Below, in pieces: positions 27,194-35,077 of a DNA stretch of 64,000 nt. The stretch's first letter is position 1. The number at the start of each line of letters is the position of its first letter. Below the pieces are notes generated by a model that saw nothing but the letters and a program-made list of their open reading frames with translations, was not told the DNA's origin and searched no databases. The stretch lies in NCBI RefSeq assembly GCF_020035535.1, contig NZ_CP083350.1, positions 1,622,501 through 1,686,500 on the forward strand, read 5' to 3'. Both the position numbers and the translations under genes were made by a program. Source of the DNA: Ensifer adhaerens (GTDB lineage Bacteria > Pseudomonadota > Alphaproteobacteria > Rhizobiales > Rhizobiaceae).

Positions 27194-27224
27194 ATCGGGA
27201 CCGGTGCACTGTGCCGGTCCCGAT
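27194..27224. terminator. Terminator-like perfect hairpin
   Basis: Arms ATCGGGACCGG (27194-27204) and CCGGTCCCGAT (27214-27224) pair perfectly over 11 bases around a 9-base loop, followed by CCTTTAT. The T-run is weak, so it may be a terminator of the upstream transcript or part of an RNA. A CTATAT (27185-27190) lies just before it. Confidence 0.45.
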
Positions 27225-27410
27225 CCTTTATCCAGATCTTTCTTTGGCCGCGGGTGCCGCGGCGCCTGGTTTTGCAACACCGCGTTGATCGTGTCAGGTG
27301 AACGGAGCGCGGCGCGGGCCTGCTCATGTGCAGTGCACGCATAGCTGCATTGCACAATAATTGTTTTCCAGGTGGTCAAAAATCAGGCATAAAGCACATA
27401 GCTGATGCAC

Positions 27411-27517
27411 ATGGCGGTTCTCCTCCCAATGCCGCCGCAGCAGCTGTTCCCCTCTGGAGGTTTATTGACCTTCACACCTTTATGGGCCGCGGTTTTCCGT
27501 CGGCCCTTTTTTCTTTT
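27411..27517 (+). ncRNA. Candidate trans-acting small RNA with anti-Shine-Dalgarno loop
   Basis: The first stem pairs GGCGGT (27413-27418) with GCCGCC (27431-27436) and exposes a 12-base loop, TCTCCTCCCAAT, that contains an anti-Shine-Dalgarno CUCCUCCC. About 50 bases later a strong intrinsic terminator occurs: GGGCCG-CGG-TTTT-CCG-T-CGGCCC followed by TTTTTTCTTTT (27484-27517). This arrangement resembles the alphaproteobacterial alpha-r14/suhB (NfeR1-like) sRNA family, whose loops carry such motifs. The 5' end is uncertain and may lie some tens of bases upstream. Family assignment is from memory of the fold, not from a covariance search. Confidence 0.5.
27484..27517 (+). terminator. Intrinsic terminator of the candidate sRNA
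   Basis: Stem GGGCCGCGG / CCGtCGGCCC with one bulged T and a TTTT loop, followed by six T, C and four T. It is the clearest plus-strand Rho-independent terminator in the window. Confidence 0.75.
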
Positions 27518-27617
27518 CTGGCCATGCCTCTTTTCTCCGCTCAAACCGCGCCGCCGATGTGCCGTGGCAATTGCGTTTGCGCAAGACGCGTTCTGTAATG
27601 CCCTCGTCCTGGTGGGT

Positions 27618-27622
27618 GGAGG
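27618..27622 (+). promoter_or_regulatory. Ribosome binding site that fixes a GTG start
   Basis: GGAGG, 8 bases before GTG 27631. It decides the start of the antiporter gene over upstream in-frame ATG codons at 27559 and 27598, the first of which lies close behind the sRNA terminator. Confidence 0.6.
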
Positions 27623-27630
27623 CAGAGCGC

Positions 27631-29214
27631 GTGGAACCGACACATCTGTTTGAACTGGTGATTGGCATGTTCGTGGCGATCATCGCGCTGCACTATGTCG
27701 CCCACAGGTTCGGTTTGCCGCCGTCCGTGGCGCTGCTTGCCGGCGGCGCGCTGCTCGCCTTCGTGCCGGGCCTGCCGGCGATCGAAGTCGATCCCGAACT
27801 GGTGCTCGTCATCTTCCTGCCGCCGCTGCTGCTCGACGGCGCATGGACGATCGCCGTCGGCCGGCTGCGCCGGCATCTGATCGGCATCGCCTCGCTGGCG
27901 ATCGGGGCGGTGTTTTTCACCTGCGCCGTCGTCGCCATGGTCACGCACCTGCTTTTCCCCTCGCTCCCGTGGGCCGCCTGCGCAGCACTCGGGGCGATCG
28001 TGTCGCCACCCGACGCGGTCTCGGCGCGCGCCGTGCTGCAGCGGGTGCGGCTGCCGCGGCGGCTGCAAATCCTGCTGGAAGGGGAAAGCCTGCTCAACGA
28101 CGCGAGCGGCCTGGTGCTCTTCCGCTTCGCGATTGCCGCCGGCGTCACCGGCGCCTTCAGCGCGAGCGAGGCGGTCGGCAGCTTCTTCGTGCTGGCGATC
28201 GGCGGCGCCCTCATCGGTACCGCCATCGGCACGGCCTGGGTCCTGGTGGTGCGCCGCCTCGGCGACGAATATCTGATCATCGCTGCCACGGCCTTGCTTT
28301 CCTGGACGTCCTACCTGCTCGGCGAGTACCTGCATGTCTCAGGCGTCATCGCCACGGTCACCACCGGACTGATCGCAAGCTGGCATCAGCATACCGTGCT
28401 CTCGGCGGCAACACGCATGCGCGGCACATCGTTCTGGACCGTCATCGTCTTCCTGATGGAGGCGGCCGTCTTCATCCTGATCGGCCTGTCGCTGCGCGGT
28501 GTCGTCGAGCGGGGAGGCGGCTTCGATATCGTCGCCGCCACCATGTGGTGGCCGATCCTCGCCATTCTCGTGGCGCTCTCCGTCGCGCGCTTTGCCTGGG
28601 TGTTTGGCTCGGACCTCTTCATCCGCCTCGGCAATGCCCTGGGCATTGAGCGCTATCGGCCGCTCGGCGCGCGCGCCGCAACGGTGGTCTCCTGGGCCGG
28701 TGTCCGCGGCGTCGTCACGCTGGCTCTCGCACTCAGCATTCCCGAGGGGTTTCCCGGCCGCGATTTCATCCTGGTCACGTCCTTTGCCGTCATCCTGGGG
28801 ACGGTGCTCGTCCAGGGCATGACCCTCGGGCAGGTGATCGCATGGGCGGGGCTCGTCGAGCCGCCATCGGAAAAGGCGCGCCTCAGTATGAGCCAGGCCG
28901 AGGCGGCCATGGCGAAGGCGCAACTCGTGACCATTCAGAGCCGGGCCTATGACGACGGCGGCAATCTCATCCACCCGCAACTGCTCGACCGGTACCAGCG
29001 CCGGGCGGTGTCGATCGTCGATTATGCTGCGCGCACGGAGCACTACACGCCCATCCTGCATGCCCATTTCGATGTCGTGCTCGAAGCGGTCGCAACCGGG
29101 CGGCGCGAACTCATCCGGCTCCATCGCACCGGCGAGATCGACGACGAGACATTGCATGAATTGGAGCGCGACCTCGACCTTGAAGAACTGAGCGCGCTCG
29201 CCGCCAAGGCATGA
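27631..29214 (+). CDS. CPA1 family Na+/H+ (monovalent cation/proton) antiporter
   Basis: Inner-membrane antiporter of 527 residues from the GTG start. About 12 helices occupy residues 5-410. The transport core shows PELVLVIFLPPLLLDGAW, AIVSPPDAVSARAVL and LEGESLLNDASGLVLFRFA, all typical of NhaP/CPA1 proteins with the paired Asp residues. VSWAGVRGVVTLALALSIP is the later conserved helix. The cytoplasmic tail (about 420-527) is charged and may be regulatory. It would exchange Na+, K+ or Li+ for protons in pH or salt stress. Confidence 0.92.
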   Translation: MEPTHLFELVIGMFVAIIALHYVAHRFGLPPSVALLAGGALLAFVPGLPAIEVDPELVLVIFLPPLLLDGAWTIAVGRLRRHLIGIASLAIGAVFFTCAVVAMVTHLLFPSLPWAACAALGAIVSPPDAVSARAVLQRVRLPRRLQILLEGESLLNDASGLVLFRFAIAAGVTGAFSASEAVGSFFVLAIGGALIGTAIGTAWVLVVRRLGDEYLIIAATALLSWTSYLLGEYLHVSGVIATVTTGLIASWHQHTVLSAATRMRGTSFWTVIVFLMEAAVFILIGLSLRGVVERGGGFDIVAATMWWPILAILVALSVARFAWVFGSDLFIRLGNALGIERYRPLGARAATVVSWAGVRGVVTLALALSIPEGFPGRDFILVTSFAVILGTVLVQGMTLGQVIAWAGLVEPPSEKARLSMSQAEAAMAKAQLVTIQSRAYDDGGNLIHPQLLDRYQRRAVSIVDYAARTEHYTPILHAHFDVVLEAVATGRRELIRLHRTGEIDDETLHELERDLDLEELSALAAKA

Positions 29215-29272
29215 GGCGCGCTTCCAAGCGGTTGCGGTGAACTGGCGCCAGCAGCTGCGGACGCCGACTCTC

Positions 29273-29539
29273 TCAGGCGAACCGGACCGCGTTTCTGGCG
29301 CGTGCCTTGGCTGCTTCTTCCTCGCGGTTGCGCGGCGGCTGCGCTGTTTCGAGCGAACTGAGCAATTCCTGGGCGCAGGCGGCGATTGCGTTGACCGCGT
29401 GCTCGAAGGCCGCCTCGTTGCGCTTGGCCGGCTTGGTCGTTCCGCTCAGTTTGCGCACGAACTGCAACGCGGCGTCATGGATCTCTGCGTCCGTGGCCGG
29501 CGGCTCAAAATTGAACAGGGGTTTGATGTTTCGGCACAT
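29273..29539 (-). CDS. DUF2277 family small protein
   Basis: Small protein of 88 residues. MCRNIKPLFNFEPPATDAEI, followed by ALQFVRKLSGTTKP, is the DUF2277 signature; the Cys2 and Asn4 near the start are strongly conserved in the family. The function is unknown. It is a stand-alone gene, convergent with the antiporter gene and followed upstream by its own short promoter region. Confidence 0.85.
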   Translation of the reverse strand: MCRNIKPLFNFEPPATDAEIHDAALQFVRKLSGTTKPAKRNEAAFEHAVNAIAACAQELLSSLETAQPPRNREEEAAKARARNAVRFA

Positions 29540-29652
29540 GACAGGCTCCCGGTCCTCTTCGTTCTCGCTCCTGGTGAGGTCCGGATCTTAATGTCCGTTC
29601 CTCATTGGCGGAAGTCCTTTGGCGCCCTTCTCCGGCTGTCGGACGCTTCCTG

Positions 29653-31014
29653 TCAGGAACTCCTGCCGTTCTGTGCCAGGCGCATGCCGGCCGCGCGTCC
29701 GCCGCTCGGCACCACGACGATCTGCTTGACCTTGCCCTGTTTGAAGGCCGTCAGGAAACGCTGATAGTCGGCGAAGGCGACGCAGCCATGGGATTCGGCG
29801 CGCTTGCCGCGCAGCAGGTAGCTGTGGGTCAGGAATCCGTCGCGGCCGTGCTTGTTCTTTCCGTCGATCGGCAGCATGCGGATCGCCTCGACCCCATGGA
29901 AGCGCGTCTCGCGCATCTTGAGATTATAGGTGTGCGGCGGGGTCGGCCCGGTCATCTTGACGTCGACGTAGCGCGGATTGTCGGCCATCTTGCCGATGCC
30001 GGAATGGGCCTCGAGCACGCTGCCGTCGGGCATGTAAACCTTGGCGGCGGTGATGTCGTAGACGGCGACGCCGTTTCCGGCCTTCGCGCTGCTGCCGAAG
30101 ATGTTGCGCAGCGCCTGGCCGAAGCCGGTGCCGGAAGTGTTCTCCGTCGGGTCTTCCGGTCGGGCATAGGCGACCTTCGGCTTTGCCGGCATTTCGCGTT
30201 CGTCAGGCTTCCCGGTCTCCTCGGCCTTGATCGCCGCCTCGACTTCGGCCTGTTTGCCTGCGGGCTTCTCGGGTTCGGGCGCCGGCTTCTGAGCCTGTTC
30301 GTTGCGCGGGCGGAATTGCGGCATGGGCCCGATAGATGGCGTGTCCTCATGGCTCGGCAGCGCGGCCGTGTCATCAGACGTGTCCGGTTCCGGCTGCTCT
30401 GCGACATCGTCCTCGACAGGCGCGGTCAGCACGGCGGAAAACGCGTTGTCGTCCACGTGGCTCTGAGAGGGGGTGGCATAGGCAAGCTGCACTGCCGGCT
30501 TGTCGGCGGAACCGGCGGTCATCGGAGCGAAGCGTTCCGGTGCGGGTAGGCTCACCGTCGGGCCCTGGTGGCGCGATTGTGCGGAAGCGGCAGGGGCGGA
30601 ATTGCTGGCGAGCTTTTCGGATGCCAGGACCGCCTGCTTCACGGCCGCCGCGATGCGCGCGCTCTTTCCGAGCATTTCGGCATCTCTCGGGAATTCAGGA
30701 TCACGCGCAAACCGCGCTTCGCTGGGGACCAGGCTGGCGACCACGACCGGCTGTGCCGCGGCCGCCGCGACGAGCCGCGTCGCCTGGTTGATCCTGGCAT
30801 GTTTGTCCCATGCGCGCTCTTTGGTCTTCTCGGCCAAATGGAGCTGCGGCTTGGGCAACAGGCGGCCCGAACCATGCGCGAAGGAGTTGCCCATCGTGGC
30901 CATGCTGACAAGCGACCACGCAGCCGCGCCGACAAGAGCGGTGCCGCAGCAAGTGATCAGCAATGGACGCAACAGACGATTCAAAGACTGTGGGCGAATG
31001 ATCTTACTCAACAA
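29653..31014 (-). CDS. DUF2778 L,D-transpeptidase-like protein, membrane anchored
   Basis: Protein of 453 residues. One hydrophobic helix near residues 16-40 should anchor it in the inner membrane. A long Ala/Pro/Glu-rich spacer (about 60-300) is followed by a C-terminal DUF2778 catalytic domain. It carries the cysteine L,D-transpeptidase motif in FLTHSYLLRGKRAESHGCVAF, with His and Cys411 as likely catalytic pair. The domain is the one used by Tlde1 type VI effectors, but no T6SS genes are nearby, and rhizobia have housekeeping copies. The likely role is peptidoglycan remodelling in the periplasm. Confidence 0.82.
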   Translation of the reverse strand: MLSKIIRPQSLNRLLRPLLITCCGTALVGAAAWSLVSMATMGNSFAHGSGRLLPKPQLHLAEKTKERAWDKHARINQATRLVAAAAAQPVVVASLVPSEARFARDPEFPRDAEMLGKSARIAAAVKQAVLASEKLASNSAPAASAQSRHQGPTVSLPAPERFAPMTAGSADKPAVQLAYATPSQSHVDDNAFSAVLTAPVEDDVAEQPEPDTSDDTAALPSHEDTPSIGPMPQFRPRNEQAQKPAPEPEKPAGKQAEVEAAIKAEETGKPDEREMPAKPKVAYARPEDPTENTSGTGFGQALRNIFGSSAKAGNGVAVYDITAAKVYMPDGSVLEAHSGIGKMADNPRYVDVKMTGPTPPHTYNLKMRETRFHGVEAIRMLPIDGKNKHGRDGFLTHSYLLRGKRAESHGCVAFADYQRFLTAFKQGKVKQIVVVPSGGRAAGMRLAQNGRSS

Positions 31015-31238
31015 CGCAAATCAAGCCAGAAATTCACGCAAAAGGCCCTCAGGCCGGCGAGCGACCACCGCTGCGCGACTTCCGGATTGTCCCCTTCTTG
31101 ACGACTGATGGACAAAAGATGGAGAAGTATGGTTAAATTTTGCTTTCCAGGCGGCGAAAAGCAGCATTTTTATCAGCGGCGATCTAAAACTTTGCGCAAA
31201 CCTGCGCGCGGCGCGCGTTCCGTGTCAGAAAATGCGCT

Positions 31239-32129
31239 TCAGGATTGTCTATCGCCTGTGAGATGGCCGAACAGGCTGAATGCCGGCGGCGTCAGTTGCC
31301 CGTCACTGCGGATGCAGACTGACAGCCTGCGCACGGCCCATTTTTCCTGCAGGCGAATGACAGCGATCCCGGCCGCTCGACGGCATCGGCGGGCGGCTTT
31401 TTCCGGCACGATGCCGACCCCTACGCCTGCGCCCGCCATCCGGCAGATGTCATCGAAGGTGCGGAGCTTCACGCGCATCTTGAGCTTGGCTCCGAGCTTG
31501 ACCGCCTGACCGTCGATGTGATCCTGCAATGCGCCGCCCGCCAGTCCGATGAAGCGCTCATCGAGCAGATCGGCAAAGCGGACCTGCGTTCTCTCGATGA
31601 TCGGATGGTCGCGCCGGGCCACCACGACCAACCGGTCAGTAGCGAAGGGGCCCAGCGTCAGGCCGCTCGCCTCCACCGCATCCGATAGAATGCCGATCTC
31701 GGCGAAGCCGGCAGCGACGCTCCTGGCGATTTCGACGCTTTGCCGTTCTTTCAGCTCGATGTCGATCTGCGGGTTGGCTGCCATCCAGGCCGCAAGCCTT
31801 TCGGGAATGTACTCGGTCATCGCGGCCGTATTGGCAAGAACACGAACGGTGGCGCGCACGCCCCTGGCATAGGCTCCCAGTTCGCTGCGCATCTGCACCG
31901 TCTGGCGGATGATCATGCGCGCATGGTGGACGAGCGCCTCGCCCGCCTCCGTCGGACTGACACCGCGTCGCCCTCTCGTCAGCAGGGTTACGTCGCCCGC
32001 TGCCTCCATGGTGCGCAGCCGCTCGCTTGCCGCCGGTAGGGAAAGCCCGACCTCCTGCGCCCCATGGGTGATACTGCCGACGTCCACGACGGCGAGAAAC
32101 AGGCGAAGATCGTTGAGGTCGAAGGGCAT
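31239..32129 (-). CDS. LysR family transcriptional regulator
   Basis: Regulator of 296 residues from the ATG at 32129. The winged helix-turn-helix is at residues 3-62 (LNDLRLFLAVVDVGSITHGAQEVGLSLPAASERLRTME), followed by the periplasmic-binding-like effector domain (about 90-290). The open frame continues upstream without homology, so the shorter start is used. It is divergent from a TauE/SafE-type transporter with a 97-base gap that contains a perfect 10-base inverted repeat. Confidence 0.9.
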   Translation of the reverse strand: MPFDLNDLRLFLAVVDVGSITHGAQEVGLSLPAASERLRTMEAAGDVTLLTRGRRGVSPTEAGEALVHHARMIIRQTVQMRSELGAYARGVRATVRVLANTAAMTEYIPERLAAWMAANPQIDIELKERQSVEIARSVAAGFAEIGILSDAVEASGLTLGPFATDRLVVVARRDHPIIERTQVRFADLLDERFIGLAGGALQDHIDGQAVKLGAKLKMRVKLRTFDDICRMAGAGVGVGIVPEKAARRCRRAAGIAVIRLQEKWAVRRLSVCIRSDGQLTPPAFSLFGHLTGDRQS

Positions 32130-32150
32130 GCGGCAAGGATAATCGACAAT

Positions 32151-32175
32151 CAGACTTCGGACCAGCCGAAGTCTG
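32151..32175. promoter_or_regulatory. Perfect inverted repeat between LysR and TauE/SafE genes
   Basis: CAGACTTCGG (32151-32160), spacer ACCAG, then CCGAAGTCTG (32166-32175). It lies between the divergent starts and is probably the LysR operator. GACAAT and ATTGTC also flank it at about 32144 and 32192. Confidence 0.65.
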
Positions 32176-32226
32176 GCATCGGCACTTCCGCATTGTCTAT
32201 GCCGGCGAACCGGATATGCCGGTCTC

Positions 32227-32976
32227 ATGTTCGACGTGTCGTTTTCTTTCCTGCTGGCCGTTGCCGCGACGTTTTTCGTCGCCGGCCTCGTCAAGGGCGT
32301 AACCGGAATGGGTCTGCCGACGGTGGCGATGGGCGCTCTGGGCGCCCTGATTTCTCCGGCCGCGGCGGCAAGCCTGCTGGTCGTTCCGTCCTTCGTGACC
32401 AATGTCTGGCAGCTTCTGGCAGGATCCGCCATCCTGCCGCTCGTGCGCCGGTTCTGGCCGATGATGCTGGCGATCGTTGCGGGCACACTCTTCGGCTCCG
32501 CATGGCTGGCCGGCGGCGACACGCGGCTGACCACCGCGGCGCTCGGGGCAACACTCGTCATCTATTCCGGCTGCGCGCTGCTCGCTCCACCGTTCCGCAT
32601 CTCTGGACGGCAGGAACGGTGGCTGGCGCCGATTGTCGGAACGCTGACCGGCCTGGTGACCGGCTGCACCGGGGTCTTCGTCATTCCGGCCGTGCCCTAT
32701 CTGCAAGCCCTCGGCCTTGCGAAGGATGACCTCGTGCAGGTTTTGGGGCTTTCCTTCACGGTTTCGACCATCGCACTGGCGGTCGGGCTTGGCGCCCAGG
32801 GCACCTTCCGGGCCGAAACCCTTGCGCTTTCCGGGGTCGCCGTTGTTCCGGCCCTTGCTGGAATGTGGGCCGGCCAACGGCTCCGCAGCCGGGTGAGCGC
32901 TCAGGGCTTCCGTCGCGGCTTCCTGGCCTGCCTGTTCCTTCTGGGCATGGAGATGGCTTTGAGGCCGGTGTTTTGA
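32227..32976 (+). CDS. TauE/SafE family transporter
   Basis: Integral membrane protein of 249 residues with about eight helices. It has the two TauE/SafE repeats: FFVAGLVKGVTGMGLPTVAMG (about 19-39) and GTLTGLVTGCTGVFVIPAVPYLQALG (about 137-162). The family exports sulfite, sulfoacetate or related anions. The divergent LysR regulator should control it. The substrate is not evident. Confidence 0.88.
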   Translation: MFDVSFSFLLAVAATFFVAGLVKGVTGMGLPTVAMGALGALISPAAAASLLVVPSFVTNVWQLLAGSAILPLVRRFWPMMLAIVAGTLFGSAWLAGGDTRLTTAALGATLVIYSGCALLAPPFRISGRQERWLAPIVGTLTGLVTGCTGVFVIPAVPYLQALGLAKDDLVQVLGLSFTVSTIALAVGLGAQGTFRAETLALSGVAVVPALAGMWAGQRLRSRVSAQGFRRGFLACLFLLGMEMALRPVF

Positions 32977-33020
32977 TACGAAGGCATCGTTGGAAAAGCG
33001 GCCGGCCCGCATCCTGTCGC

Positions 33021-34853
33021 CTATTCCCCTTTGGTCGGCAACCGGTAGATCTCGGTCTGTTCCGTCCGCCCGGAAAGGCAGTGTTTGCCAAGCGGCGTGA
33101 GATCCGAACGGTCTTCGGTGAGGAACTCGAATGTCTGTCCGCTCAGAAGCACGACGATCTCTTCGTTCGGCGCCACCGACTTGCCGAGCTGCTCCAGGCG
33201 GTTGCTGACGTTTACCGCGTCGCCGACGATGGTGTAGGCCAAGCGTCCGCTCATGCCGATATTGCCCGAGACGACCGGACCGGAATGGACGCCGATGCGC
33301 ACGCGGAGCGGCGACAGGCCTTTCTTGAGCCGGTCAGCATTATCGGCCGCGACGGCGAGGGCAATGGCGCGCGCGGCGCGAATGGCGCGATCGGCATGAT
33401 CCTGCTGATCGTCGGGGGCACCCCAGAACGCCATCACGCAATCGCCGATGAACTTGTCGATTGTGCCGCCTTCATCCTCGATGCACTGGCCGAGCAGGTC
33501 GAAATGCCTGTTCAGCAGTGCGGCGACTTCGGCAGCGCTGGTCTTTTCTGCGGTGGCGGTGAAATCGACCACGTCGGTAAACATGATGGTCACCGTTCGC
33601 TGCGTCGAGGCGAGGTTTCCGCTTCCCAGCAGATGGCGCACCAGTTTCTTTGGAACGTAGGTTTCCAGCCAGCGCAGTCCGGTCAGCATTGTATTGTAGG
33701 CCCGCGCCTGCTCGTTCAGTTCGGTGAAGAGGCTTCCCGGCAGAGGATGAAGCGCTGCGAAGTCGAGCATGCCGACGGCGCGGACTTCATGCGCCATGCT
33801 GGTGACCGGGCGAACGATGAGGCGGCTGACGACCCATGCGATGATGATCGCCGCGAGCATAACCACGAGACCGGCTACGCCGGCGCGCAGGAGGTCCCAT
33901 ATCGGCTTCTCCAGGGATTCGATCGGTATCTCGACGCCGACGACGAGAGGGGCCGGTGCATAACCTTTGATCTCGCGGGTGAGAATGACGCGATCCTTGT
34001 CGCCGACCTCCACGAAGCGCGCTTCCAGCGCGGAATCATGGAAGGTCTGAGGCTCCTCCGCCCACAGTGTGGCAAGGAACGGATCGCCGAGTTCGCCAAG
34101 CTTCGGCAGCCGGTGCTCCGCCGACAGGAGCGGATGGCCCGCTGCCATCATCGGATGGGCGAGCACTTGATCGCGGCCATAAAGGACGAAGGGCGTCGTC
34201 CCGGGGTTCGAGACGGCGATCTGACGCAGAAAGTCCGAAATCGCATCAACCGTGATCGTTGCGCGGAAGACGCCGGCAAACTGATCCCCGACGCTTGCCG
34301 GTTGCTGCCGGTTCGTGACCGAGGTGCGTATCGCCGGATCCGGAACGAAGTAGACCGGGCCCCATTGGGCCTTGCCGCTGCGGCGCGCCTCGTCCACCTC
34401 CGCACGCTCGTTATCGGTCCTGATCGTGTCGGCGAAGGAAAAGACGCCCTTGGAGCCCTGGGTCACGCCAAAGATTTCGCCATTCGGTTTGACGAAGGAG
34501 AGCACGCGAACTTGCGGGGTTGCCGCAAGCGCGCCGGTCATCACCCGCTCCAGCGCCAGCGGATCGGCGGGATCGAGGCGTCCGGCGGCGACCTCCCTTG
34601 CCAGGAAGGCCAGTTGGTCTTCAACCGGCGCGAACCGGCTGCCGATCTTCGTCTGGACGGCGTCGAGGCCGAGATGGGCCGATTGGGCGAGCAACTCCCG
34701 CGTCGCGCCGGCTGACATGTACCAGACGACCGAGAGAATGACGGCGGCGGTCAGGGCCACCAGCGCCGCCATCACGATCGCCAGCGTGCGCGACAGGGAG
34801 ATGGTTCGCTTTCGTGTGTCGGCGACGGCCGCTCCGGTCGTGTCCACAGACAT
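33021..34853 (-). CDS. Class III adenylate/guanylate cyclase with periplasmic sensor and HAMP
   Basis: Protein of 610 residues. A first transmembrane helix (about 23-48), a periplasmic Cache-like sensor region (about 50-320), a second helix (about 327-347), a HAMP-like segment (SRLIVRPVTSMAHEVRAVG) and a cyclase domain (about 425-605). The cyclase has both metal aspartates in VTIMFTDVVDFT and IDKFIGDCVMAFWG, and the later YTIVGDAVNVSNRLEQLGK. It therefore couples an extracytoplasmic ligand to cAMP. It is monocistronic. It differs from the six-helix cyclase at 4406-5758 in input domain. Confidence 0.92.
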   Translation of the reverse strand: MSVDTTGAAVADTRKRTISLSRTLAIVMAALVALTAAVILSVVWYMSAGATRELLAQSAHLGLDAVQTKIGSRFAPVEDQLAFLAREVAAGRLDPADPLALERVMTGALAATPQVRVLSFVKPNGEIFGVTQGSKGVFSFADTIRTDNERAEVDEARRSGKAQWGPVYFVPDPAIRTSVTNRQQPASVGDQFAGVFRATITVDAISDFLRQIAVSNPGTTPFVLYGRDQVLAHPMMAAGHPLLSAEHRLPKLGELGDPFLATLWAEEPQTFHDSALEARFVEVGDKDRVILTREIKGYAPAPLVVGVEIPIESLEKPIWDLLRAGVAGLVVMLAAIIIAWVVSRLIVRPVTSMAHEVRAVGMLDFAALHPLPGSLFTELNEQARAYNTMLTGLRWLETYVPKKLVRHLLGSGNLASTQRTVTIMFTDVVDFTATAEKTSAAEVAALLNRHFDLLGQCIEDEGGTIDKFIGDCVMAFWGAPDDQQDHADRAIRAARAIALAVAADNADRLKKGLSPLRVRIGVHSGPVVSGNIGMSGRLAYTIVGDAVNVSNRLEQLGKSVAPNEEIVVLLSGQTFEFLTEDRSDLTPLGKHCLSGRTEQTEIYRLPTKGE

Positions 34854-35077
34854 GCCTCAAGTTGCAAACGGCACCACGGCTGGCGTGGTGCTCGCAGGGA
34901 TAAAGTTGTTCTAACGATTCTTGCCCTTTTTCCAAGCAGACCGGCGTCTGGTCGGAAGGGCGAAGGTTGCGACGTGATGTGCATCGCAATAGAGCGCTTT
35001 TGTGACGTCGACCCGGATTGCGGCGAGGGTCGACCGCCCGCCACGCCCTGGTTCAAAGGCGTTTCGGCGGAACGCGA

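Larger units (their letters stand above)
26965..27630. other. Long intergenic region holding two hairpins and a candidate small RNA
   Basis: No protein gene was recognised in this 666-base stretch. It contains a terminator-like 11-bp hairpin at 27194-27224, short GTGCA/TGCAC repeats around 27326-27352, and a compact candidate sRNA ending in a T-rich terminator (27411-27517). The right end carries the ribosome site of the antiporter gene. Confidence 0.6.

Noticed and set aside
29653..31014. Type VI secretion effector locus
   Set aside because: The DUF2778 domain occurs in Tlde1 effectors, but there is no immunity gene, VgrG, Hcp or other T6SS gene in the window, and the protein has a membrane anchor.
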